From: a virus | Virus record (IMG/VR): IMGVR_UViG_3300043783_000023 | Location: 1 to 22,240 of that record | Length of the DNA stretch: 22,240 bases | Direction: 5' to 3' (one strand) | Shown here: positions 1 through 6,431 of the stretch, in pieces | Layout of the letters: the number at the start of each line of letters is the position of its first letter | Position numbering within the stretch: position 1 is the stretch's first letter | Program-made: the position numbers and the translations under genes | The notes under the pieces: model-generated | Databases searched by the model: none | The model's input: the letters and a program-made list of their open reading frames with translations, nothing else | What the model was told of the DNA's origin: nothing

Positions 1-2
1 CA

Positions 3-401
3 AGCGGTGAACGAGTTGGCGAGTTACAATGCCTGCGCTGCGCCCACGAATGGCTCCCGCGCAAGGGCCGCACGCCGAAATGCTGCCCCTTCTGCCTGTC
101 CGCTTACTGGAGCGTGCCGTTCAAGCGATTCACGTCGCAGAAGGATATCAAGGCGGAGCAGGCGAAGATCCGAGAGCGGGTGACGAAGCGGCAACAGGAG
201 CGAGCGAGGAAGGCGTTGCGGAATAGGCTGGAGCGGTCGGCGAGGAAGCTGGGGCCGGAGGCGCGGGAGATTATAACGTCGATATTCCCAGTCACGCAAC
301 CGAAGTCAGAAGTCACGATAGAAGAAACGCGGCGGATGTATCCTCTGCCAGTCAAGCCGAGTGGAATGCCCCCACCGCCGAAGTTCGATGAGGATGAATG
401 A
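3..401 (+). CDS. Zinc-ribbon protein, 5' end missing
   Basis: The reading frame is open from the window edge, so the true start lies upstream; an internal GTG at 114 would cut off the metal-binding part and is unlikely to be the start. The first visible residues hold a treble-clef/zinc-ribbon pattern: CLRC, then about 15 residues later CCPFC, with the HEW and AYW aromatic positions usual in ribbons of the form CxxCxxxW...CPxCxSxxW. The remaining ~95 residues are a highly basic, Arg/Gln/Glu-rich helical segment (about residues 45-85) and a Pro-rich acidic tail. Such ribbons are common in phage DNA- or RNA-binding proteins and beside homing endonucleases. A nucleic-acid-binding role is inferred; the exact function is unknown. 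Confidence 0.7.
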   Translation, partial: SGERVGELQCLRCAHEWLPRKGRTPKCCPFCLSAYWSVPFKRFTSQKDIKAEQAKIRERVTKRQQERARKALRNRLERSARKLGPEAREIITSIFPVTQPKSEVTIEETRRMYPLPVKPSGMPPPPKFDEDE

Positions 402-436
402 TCCGCGAAATATTACCTAATTGTGGAGGCCAAACA

Positions 437-571
437 GTGGAGCGAGCACTCACTATGTATCGCATGTGGCACTGCTTTGACTGCGGCTTGGAGTTCACGA
501 TGAAGACACGAGAGAGTCCATTATTGTGTCCGCGATGTGGAATATTTTTCGACACGGAGCCAAGAGAGTAA
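437..571 (+). CDS. Small zinc-ribbon protein (44 aa)
   Basis: This short gene starts at GTG 437, preceded by a good ribosome-binding site (GGAGG at 425-429, seven bases of spacing), and stops with TAA at 569-571. It encodes about 44 residues with two knuckles, CFDC and CPRC, separated by about 14 residues: a minimal zinc ribbon (WHCFDCGLEF...LLCPRCGIFF). It has no other domain. It sits directly between the truncated zinc-ribbon gene upstream and the next gene, whose ATG lies one base after this stop. It may be a small regulator or nucleic-acid-binding accessory protein; nothing shows the target. Confidence 0.65.
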   Translation: MERALTMYRMWHCFDCGLEFTMKTRESPLLCPRCGIFFDTEPRE

Positions 572-572
572 A

Positions 573-884
573 ATGGACGCCAACTCCCCCCGCTCCCGCA
601 TCGTCGTCCCTGAGCGCACGCTGATGAAGATCCGTCAGCGCTGGCTGGAGTGGCAACCTCAGTTGAAATTGGAAGCCCAGGTCCGCCCCTCTCACCTGTG
701 CTTCGACGAAGGCTGGCACCGGGGATGGATGATATCGCTTCTGCAACAGGGAGTGGCTATGCGCCAAGTGCGACGGTCGGCGCTCGACGATCCCCGCCAG
801 CCGATGAGCGAGTTGCAGCGTAGGGTTAGAATGTATCTTGAGAAACGAACAAGGAGAATAAATAATGTCACCAGCCAGAGGTGA
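573..884 (+). CDS. Hypothetical phage protein (103 aa)
   Basis: The start is taken as ATG 573, one base after the preceding stop; an in-frame GTG at 537 would overlap the zinc-ribbon gene. The product is about 103 residues, basic and largely helical, rich in Arg and Gln (PERTLMKIRQRWLEWQPQ, ending LQRRVRMYLEKRTRR). I recognise no catalytic motif, membrane segment or signal peptide. The 3' end overlaps the next gene by 20 bases and contains that gene's ribosome-binding site (AAGGAG at 851-856), so the two are probably translationally linked. I do not recognise the family; a nucleic-acid-associated role is possible from the charge alone. Confidence 0.55.
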   Translation: MDANSPRSRIVVPERTLMKIRQRWLEWQPQLKLEAQVRPSHLCFDEGWHRGWMISLLQQGVAMRQVRRSALDDPRQPMSELQRRVRMYLEKRTRRINNVTSQR

Positions 885-1527
885 GTTGGTAAGCAACCGA
901 CCATTACGTGGCGATGAGTTGCAGAAGATCATCGAAGCCGATGTCCACGATGTCCTCACCCGCGACTGCATGATGACCTCGCGTGTTGCCTATGGCCGGG
1001 TGAGCTACGAACTCCGCGTCGTGCTCCACTTTGACAATCCGGCGTTCAAGGAATCCACCTCGGTCATCCGTTCCAAGCCTGCATCCGACAATCAAGTGGA
1101 AGCGCAACCGGAACTGGCGGCATTGGAGTCAGCACCGCCGCTCGCCAAGCCTCGGTCTACTATTACAGTTTGTGAGAATTGTGGTGACATAAAAGAGGGG
1201 CATCACAATGATAATGACTGTACACAACCTGCTCTAGATAAAAGTGGATTAGCTACTAAATGGAAGCCTGTCACCAGCGATGCTAGCTACGTCTCCGCCA
1301 CCCAGCGCGACCGCACCATCGACTCGCCAAACGTGGCACGCATCGAGCACGGCCTGCCGATCAGCGTCGTGCGCCAGGGCCGGGACACGGGAGGGAACGC
1401 GATCTCGGTTGAGGAAGGCGTGCTGTATCCCAAGGATACGGTGCAGGATGTCGTGGTGCCGCCGCAGGATCACGATCTGACGCGGATGGTCAAGAAGGCG
1501 TTCGACTCGGGGGATAATCTTCTGTGA
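865..1527 (+). CDS. Hypothetical protein with a possible Cys/His metal site (220 aa)
   Basis: ATG 865 follows AAGGAG (851-856) with eight bases of spacing, so the start is well supported. The N-terminal ~70 residues look like a compact alpha/beta domain (LQKIIEADVHDVLTRD, YGRVSYELRVVLHFDNP). A Pro/Ala-rich linker follows, then a short segment with C103, C106, H113, H114 and C119 (CENCGDIKEGHHNDNDC) that could bind a metal ion. The C-terminal third is polar with no recognisable motif. The DNA encoding the Cys/His segment (about 1153-1262) is noticeably richer in A and T than the flanks, as if it had a separate origin. The gene ends in a GTGA overlap with the next. Function unknown. Confidence 0.65.
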   Translation: MSPARGELVSNRPLRGDELQKIIEADVHDVLTRDCMMTSRVAYGRVSYELRVVLHFDNPAFKESTSVIRSKPASDNQVEAQPELAALESAPPLAKPRSTITVCENCGDIKEGHHNDNDCTQPALDKSGLATKWKPVTSDASYVSATQRDRTIDSPNVARIEHGLPISVVRQGRDTGGNAISVEEGVLYPKDTVQDVVVPPQDHDLTRMVKKAFDSGDNLL

Positions 1528-1757
1528 TACTGGCATGGCAAGTGGCGCGAGGAGTCGCATGGCTGAAGAAACTGGTCAGCGCTTCCGAGTCCATCGCAGG
1601 CTCCTTGCAGCAACTCGTCGCCATCGAACGCCAGCGCACTCCTGCTCGTCGCGACATCAAGAAGGCTGTGGTCGAAGTCGCATCGGTCGCGGACTGGAAC
1701 CGGGCGTATGATGAAGCGCATCCGGTGCTGGACGCGGAGGAAGGTGAGGTATCGTGA
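1524..1757 (+). CDS. Small hypothetical protein (77 aa)
   Basis: GTG 1524 overlaps the previous stop (GTGA), and the stop at 1755-1757 overlaps the next GTG in the same way, so this gene is translationally coupled on both sides. The 77-residue product has an amphipathic helical N-terminus (WQVARGVAWLKKLVSASESI) and an acidic C-terminus (DEAHPVLDAEEGEVS). No conserved motif, membrane span or signal peptide is evident. The tight overlaps and unbroken frame support it as a real gene of the packaging-proximal operon; its role is unknown. Confidence 0.6.
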   Translation: MILAWQVARGVAWLKKLVSASESIAGSLQQLVAIERQRTPARRDIKKAVVEVASVADWNRAYDEAHPVLDAEEGEVS

Positions 1758-2428
1758 GATCCGACGCCGAAACCCGTGAACTATGTTACAAAGCTATCGG
1801 CGTCGATCCGAACGACGTAGCTAACTTCCCCAAGCTGGCCTTCGCTATTCGCTGCGTTGGCGGCCAAGATAAAGCTATCGAGTACCTCCGCTCCGCCGGG
1901 ACCGTTCCTGCCTTACGTTTCCTTGCCGTCTACGACGATCTTATCCTGCCTGAGATGGTACGTCGTCTCCTTCCCATCGAGGCATTCTGTGTAGCGGCGA
2001 AAATAACCTTCGGCCAATTCGTAACCGATCTATCCTCGGCGGTGCGACAAGTACGCCAGTTTGAGGGTTCCGTTAGAGCGGCGGAAGCGCATCCTAAAAT
2101 TGTAGAAGTGTCGTCGGCACTGGCTGAGGCGGGAGATATAGACCATGCTGTGCTAAACATGAAGCACATGGGATTCCTGCCGCTGCCCAAGGGATCGCAG
2201 GTGTCGGTGAACGTTAACGCGAATGCCAACGCCAACGCGCAATCCGCCAGCGTGTCCACGGTTGCGCCATCGCCGGAGAATACTATCCGGCGGCTGGTGG
2301 GAAAGTTCAATCTGCCAGCGCGAGAACCGGCCCAGTTGCCAGAAGCGCGGGAGGCGGTGCCGCTGGTAATGGAACGCGAAGGTGAGGCAATGACGGTCGA
2401 ACAGGAATACGAAGAGGACGAAGACTGA
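1754..2428 (+). CDS. Probable terminase small subunit-like protein (224 aa)
   Basis: Starts at GTG 1754 in a GTGA overlap and ends in a TGATG overlap with the methyltransferase gene. The ~224-residue protein is predominantly helical. Residues ~100-150 (VRAAEAHPKIVEVSSALAEA, then MKHMGFLPLPKGSQV) resemble a segment I associate with phage small terminases and similar HTH-type DNA-recognition proteins, where 'GFLP.PKGSQ' follows a helical DNA-binding/oligomerisation region. An Asn/Ala repeat (NVNANANANAQ, ~153-163) and a Pro-rich, acidic tail follow. The position just upstream of the large terminase also suits a small subunit, which would recognise the packaging site and regulate the motor. The assignment rests on weak motif likeness and position; it could be an unrelated DNA-binding protein. 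Confidence 0.5.
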   Translation: MRSDAETRELCYKAIGVDPNDVANFPKLAFAIRCVGGQDKAIEYLRSAGTVPALRFLAVYDDLILPEMVRRLLPIEAFCVAAKITFGQFVTDLSSAVRQVRQFEGSVRAAEAHPKIVEVSSALAEAGDIDHAVLNMKHMGFLPLPKGSQVSVNVNANANANAQSASVSTVAPSPENTIRRLVGKFNLPAREPAQLPEAREAVPLVMEREGEAMTVEQEYEEDED

Positions 2429-3036
2429 TGCGTGTTCTGGATTTATTTTGTGGTGCTGGTGGAGCCGCGATGGGATTGCACCGCGCTTGGCCTGGCGCAG
2501 AGATCGTTGGAGTGGATATTAAACCGCAGCCACGCTACCCATTCATATTCGTGCAAGCGGATGCGATGGAATATCCGTTAGGGGGATTTGATTTCGTGTG
2601 GGCTAGTCCGCCCTGTCAGCACTATACCCAGATGTTAAATCATGGGCTCACTTCCCGAGACGGTCATCCCGATCTTATAGGCAAGGTACGCGCCAGATTA
2701 TTTCGTAGTAGAACTAAGTGGGTAATAGAGAACGTCGCGGGTGCTCCGCTAGTTGATGCCGTCATGTTGTGTGGTTTGATGTTCGGCCTGCAAACCCTAC
2801 GACATCGGTATTTTGAGTCTCCAATCTGTTTGCGGGCACCCCAACACATAAAGCACGTCGGTAAAGGAATCCGCAATCAGCGTGACGGTGGGCAATATTA
2901 TCGTTGCTATGGCCATGAAACTGGCCAGCGCCAGTGGGGTAAGGCGATGGGCATTGATTGGATGAAGACTCCTGAGTTGGCGCAGGCCATTCCTCCAGCC
3001 TATTCCGAATACATAGCGAGGCAACTTGTACTGTAG
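2428..3036 (+). CDS. DNA (cytosine-5) methyltransferase, compact phage type (202 aa)
   Basis: The enzyme transfers a methyl group from S-adenosylmethionine to C5 of cytosine in DNA. Signature motifs are in order: motif I DLFCGAGG (residues ~5-12, SAM binding), motif IV ASPPCQ (~59-64, catalytic Cys63), motif VI ENV (101-103), a motif VIII-like RHRYFE (125-130) and a motif X-like IPPAYSEYI (188-196). At 202 residues it is much shorter than restriction-type Dcm/HhaI enzymes (over 300), with a reduced target-recognition region. Compact forms like this are common in phages. ATG 2428 overlaps the preceding stop (TGATG), and the end overlaps the large terminase by 11 bases. Self-protection of phage DNA against restriction is the likely role; sequence specificity cannot be read. 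Confidence 0.9.
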   Translation: MRVLDLFCGAGGAAMGLHRAWPGAEIVGVDIKPQPRYPFIFVQADAMEYPLGGFDFVWASPPCQHYTQMLNHGLTSRDGHPDLIGKVRARLFRSRTKWVIENVAGAPLVDAVMLCGLMFGLQTLRHRYFESPICLRAPQHIKHVGKGIRNQRDGGQYYRCYGHETGQRQWGKAMGIDWMKTPELAQAIPPAYSEYIARQLVL

Positions 3037-5299
3037 CCGCCACGTTGCTCGACGAATAGCCCTCGCCGAATCCGACCTCCGCGACCAAGGCATTCCCTTT
3101 GAATTGACCCGCCACGAAGTCGCCGAGATCGACGCCTTCGAGGATGAACTCCGGCGCGGCGGCAAATACCTATTCGGCCAAACCGGACTCCCCATCGCTA
3201 CCCAGAATCTCGAAGAGTGGCAGTCGCGCTGGATGCTCAACGAACAACTTCTGGTGATGTGCGATGCCCAGTACGCTCTCACCCGCTACGGTTGGGTAAC
3301 CGATGAGGAAGGCGTTATACGACGCTTCAGCTTCCGCATGGCGCAACAGTTGTTGTTCAACGTGATCGCGGACCTCGAAGACCGTGACGCGGCGATTGAA
3401 ATAATGATCCTGAAGGCGCGGCAGCTCGGCATGACCACAGTCGTCGAGCTCCTGATCATGTTCCGTATCATCTTCTCGAACGGCGTCAACGCCATCATCG
3501 CCTCCGCCGACCGGCAGAAATCCAAGATGATGGGCAAGAAACTTCTGATGGGCTACGATATGCTTCCCATCTGGCTGCGGCCCCAGTACACCTCGCGTGT
3601 GGAGACGGAAAATGGAGAACTCACGTTCGGCCAGCTCAATTCTGGCGTCTATGTACAACACGGTAACCAGATGTCCGGCATTGCTCGCGGCAGCACTCCG
3701 ACTCTATACCACCTCTCCGAGTGCGCGTCTTTCACCAATGCAAAGGAACAAATTGAAGCGTCTCTATTCAAGGCTGTCCACGCTTCACCTTCGATATTCG
3801 GAATCCTTGAGAGCACTGGAGAAGGTGACGAAGGTTGGTGGGCGGAAACTTGGCACTACTCGAAAGCCAACTGGGCCTCGCGCACCTGCCGCCTCTGCCC
3901 GATCTTCTTCCCCTGGGTCATCGGACGCGACCTCTATCCGAAGCCTGCGTGGCTGAAGATGCGCCCGGTGCCCGAAGCGTTCTACGAGCATCGACTCCCC
4001 GACACCAAGGAACACGTCGCTCGTGTCGAAGCTTACATCGCCAACACTCCTCTCCTCTCCCGCCAACTCGGCCCGCGATGGACCATGCCCATCGAGCAGC
4101 AATGGTTCTGGGAAGTCGGTCATGAGGAACACAAGGCCAAGGGTATGGAAGGGATTTGGTATCAGGAGATGGCCGGGGACGATATCGAAGCCTTGCAGCG
4201 CTCCACGGAATCCGTCTTCGGCCATGACGTGATGGTTAACGTAGAGAAGGCAGCAGCTACATCTTTTCTTGAATACGCGATCACTGGGCAGTCCATTGAG
4301 GACGACCCCAACAACGGCAAGGGGATGCCAAATACGGAGGATATTGATTATGGAACATCAGATAAACCAAGGCAGAGGGAAGTGGTCACCTTCAACTCCA
4401 ATCGTGGTGATTCCTATCGCTGGGAGCTTATTCCCCTCCATCACGACATGGCTTACGTCAACTCCCTCAAGACTAAACCTGATGCGTTCCGCGAGTACGC
4501 GAATGGTAGACTCATGGTGTTCTGCCCTCCGACTCCCGGTATCGACTACTCTATCGGAGTTGATACTTCTAATGGGATGGGAGAAGACTCCACAGTTATC
4601 TGTGTTACTGCGCCCGCTCAGAGACGTGGCCAGCCGGATATACAAGTTGCGGAGTTCCGTTCTGCCTATGTCTCCCATGTTGAGGCATATGCTTTTATAA
4701 TGTGCATCGCCACCTACTACTCCCGCTACATGGAAGACTCGACCCCGCACCGCAATCCCATCGTCGGCGTGGAGCAGATAGCGAGCGTGGGAGACGTGGC
4801 CCAAGTGCAGATGCGCAAGATGGGCTACACCCGCTTCCCCTCGTTCATCCGCTACGACGGCAAGGATCTCAAGAAGCAGAAGTCGAAGAAGATCGGCTGG
4901 TACACCAACGTTTGGTCGCGGCCCATTCTCGTAGACAGCTTCGTCCACTCCGTCCAAAATGGCTGGTACGTCATCAACTCTCCGTGGCTGATCGACGAAT
5001 GCAAACATTTCGAGGTCCACTACACCGCCAGCGGCAAGGAGAAGAAGGAGCATGAGGAAGGAGAGCATGACGACGGGCTGTTCGCGGCGGCGATCTCGGA
5101 AATAATAGTGAACGATCTGAAGTCCATGACCGAACGCTCTAAGAAGCGATTCGGTGCCGCCGACCAGCAGGCGCTCCCGCCGATCAACGTAGAAAAGTAT
5201 GCCGGGAATGTTTTCTCTACCAAGCGCGAGGGGAATCGTGCTATATCTATGAGCGATATCATTTACAGTTCCACAGCCGAGCTAGATAGGTGGCGCTGA
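3026..5299 (+). CDS. terL: Terminase large subunit (DNA-packaging ATPase/nuclease, 757 aa)
   Basis: This motor protein cuts concatemeric DNA and pumps it into the capsid through the portal. The N-terminal ATPase has a Walker A-like KARQLGMTT (residues 130-138), a Walker B-like LYHLSE (227-232) with the catalytic Glu, and a coupling motif ESTGEG (262-267). The C-terminal RNase H-like nuclease shows GVDTSNGMGEDST (Asp512), VGVEQ (Glu582) and EHDDGLFAA (Asp681/682), the expected three-acid metal site. At ~757 residues it is long for the family; an acidic, low-complexity stretch around 423-450 separates the two domains. The start is taken as TTG 3026 behind GAGG (3018-3021), overlapping the methyltransferase. 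An internal start cannot be excluded, since the next ATG is at about codon 70. Confidence 0.93.
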   Translation: MYCSRHVARRIALAESDLRDQGIPFELTRHEVAEIDAFEDELRRGGKYLFGQTGLPIATQNLEEWQSRWMLNEQLLVMCDAQYALTRYGWVTDEEGVIRRFSFRMAQQLLFNVIADLEDRDAAIEIMILKARQLGMTTVVELLIMFRIIFSNGVNAIIASADRQKSKMMGKKLLMGYDMLPIWLRPQYTSRVETENGELTFGQLNSGVYVQHGNQMSGIARGSTPTLYHLSECASFTNAKEQIEASLFKAVHASPSIFGILESTGEGDEGWWAETWHYSKANWASRTCRLCPIFFPWVIGRDLYPKPAWLKMRPVPEAFYEHRLPDTKEHVARVEAYIANTPLLSRQLGPRWTMPIEQQWFWEVGHEEHKAKGMEGIWYQEMAGDDIEALQRSTESVFGHDVMVNVEKAAATSFLEYAITGQSIEDDPNNGKGMPNTEDIDYGTSDKPRQREVVTFNSNRGDSYRWELIPLHHDMAYVNSLKTKPDAFREYANGRLMVFCPPTPGIDYSIGVDTSNGMGEDSTVICVTAPAQRRGQPDIQVAEFRSAYVSHVEAYAFIMCIATYYSRYMEDSTPHRNPIVGVEQIASVGDVAQVQMRKMGYTRFPSFIRYDGKDLKKQKSKKIGWYTNVWSRPILVDSFVHSVQNGWYVINSPWLIDECKHFEVHYTASGKEKKEHEEGEHDDGLFAAAISEIIVNDLKSMTERSKKRFGAADQQALPPINVEKYAGNVFSTKREGNRAISMSDIIYSSTAELDRWR

Positions 5300-5800
5300 A
5301 TGTATTGGCGTGAAGTCAGCAAGTGTGACAAATCCGCGATTGCTTTTGTTCAGCCCCATTACTCCATTGCCACGCCAAACGCCCAAGAGCTGGGACCACC
5401 GGGAGTAAAGCTGGTACTAATGGGAACCGACAATAAAGCTGTGTGGGGAAGCCACCGTCCTGCGCCGTGGGCTAAACGGACTCATGGCGTAAAACGCATG
5501 GATGGATTCGAGGGTCACTCCTGTTTTATATTTCGTAACGACGGCGGTCCTCTAAGTTCTGAAATCATCCGACAGGCTGTGGCGATTACGGCTATGGAAT
5601 GGAACCTTGCTCCGTTCATCACTTACGTTGCCATCGACAAGGTTAAACGAAAGCGCGATCCGGGGCGCTGCTTTAAGCGGGCTGGATTCGTGCCAGTGCG
5701 AATAAAAAACAAGACTAAGCACGGCCCGATGTTACGAATGGAAATGAGTCAAGACGAGGTATGTCGATGCGTTAAGGAATTTCTTGTGGGGGATTGCTGA
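5300..5800 (+). CDS. Mom-like / GNAT-fold protein, putative DNA-modification enzyme (166 aa)
   Basis: ATG 5300 follows the terminase stop with no gap, and the gene ends in a TGATG overlap. Two segments stand out: FRNDGGPLSSEIIRQAV (78-94) and TYVAIDKVKRKRDPGRCFKR followed by AGF (~108-130). The second fits the C-terminal acetyl-CoA-fold signature in which a Cys/Phe-Lys-x-Ala-Gly-Phe helix closes the GNAT fold. The N-terminal HYS (20-22) and VWGSHRP segments recall phage Mu Mom and related phage proteins. Mom modifies adenine bases in phage DNA and blocks many restriction enzymes. The neighbouring cytosine methyltransferase makes a DNA-modification role plausible. A generic acetyltransferase is the main alternative. 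The gene is AT-richer than the terminase. Confidence 0.5.
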   Translation: MYWREVSKCDKSAIAFVQPHYSIATPNAQELGPPGVKLVLMGTDNKAVWGSHRPAPWAKRTHGVKRMDGFEGHSCFIFRNDGGPLSSEIIRQAVAITAMEWNLAPFITYVAIDKVKRKRDPGRCFKRAGFVPVRIKNKTKHGPMLRMEMSQDEVCRCVKEFLVGDC

Positions 5801-6225
5801 TGGCTATTCACCTTTTTTACTTTGAGTCTCCGACCGGCGATATCCAACTCCCCCCGAACGATGAATGCTACTTCACCTTCTGCCCTGCTGGCTACGACCG
5901 CCGCGAGGCCAACACTCTTGCGGAAGTGGACGCCTTGCAGAAGCGGCTCCAGCAGCAGACCTACGAGCGCCAGCATTCCGAGTGGGAGCGCGACGAACAA
6001 ACCTGGGCGGCATCGCGCAAGTGGGTGAGCGACTCGCTGCACGCCACCCTGCGATCATCCTGCACGTCTGAGTACGAGCGCGAGTTCATCCGAAGTTATA
6101 TCCAACTCAAGGAAGAGAAGCGTGCCAAGTACCGCTCGCGGTTCATCTGCGACCGGGCTTACCTTGAATTGAGAGAGAATGATCGCGCTCGTAACGCCGA
6201 AGAAACTCTGGGTGAATCCTTGTGA
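5800..6225 (+). CDS. Conserved-looking hypothetical phage protein (141 aa)
   Basis: ATG 5800 shares a base with the preceding TGA (TGATG), and the sequence begins MAIHLFYFESPTGDIQLPPN. Residues ~1-40 form a compact, aromatic-rich N-terminal part. From ~45 the protein is a long charged helix or coiled coil (ALQKRLQQQTYERQHSEWER) with a second helical block (YEREFIRSYIQLKEEKRAKY). No catalytic motif, membrane segment or signal peptide is visible. It lies between the Mom-like gene and the portal and is coupled to the next gene by a GTGA overlap, so it is probably made with the packaging genes. I cannot assign a function. Confidence 0.65.
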   Translation: MAIHLFYFESPTGDIQLPPNDECYFTFCPAGYDRREANTLAEVDALQKRLQQQTYERQHSEWERDEQTWAASRKWVSDSLHATLRSSCTSEYEREFIRSYIQLKEEKRAKYRSRFICDRAYLELRENDRARNAEETLGESL

Positions 6226-6431
6226 GACTCTGCTTCGTCTTCTCGACGGGTGGCATCTCCCTCTGCGACCACGAAGACGCGCCGCCGATCATTGAGCTAG
6301 GCGAAGAAGTCGAGGACGAACATGGTAATGTGTATGCAGCTGAGAGACGTAGGGTTATGGAACGTCTTAGCCTCCTGACTCACATCGACCCGGTTAACGG
6401 GATCGTATTCTACGAAGAGGTCCATCGCTGA
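6222..6431 (+). CDS. Small acidic hypothetical protein (69 aa)
   Basis: GTG 6222 overlaps the previous stop (GTGA), and its TGA shares a base with the portal ATG (TGATG), so the gene is coupled on both sides. The product (MRLCFVFSTGGISLCDHEDA...) is about 69 residues and acidic, with a probable beta-rich N-terminus and a short basic helix (AAERRRVMERLSLL). No motif is recognised. The conserved operon position immediately before the portal and the tight overlaps argue that it is real. Confidence 0.6.
   Translation: MRLCFVFSTGGISLCDHEDAPPIIELGEEVEDEHGNVYAAERRRVMERLSLLTHIDPVNGIVFYEEVHR

Noticed and set aside
29-226. 65-codon + strand frame at the window start
   Set aside because: The competing frame from base 3 encodes two CxxC zinc knuckles and continues to 401, which is much stronger evidence.
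495-971. 158-codon open frame on the - strand
   Set aside because: It overlaps two coupled + strand genes and crosses the AAGGAG site at 851; its composition is that of a shadow frame.
4358-5068. 236-codon open frame on the - strand
   Set aside because: It lies wholly inside the large terminase, whose catalytic motifs fix the + strand frame; it has no ribosome site and reads like an antisense shadow.
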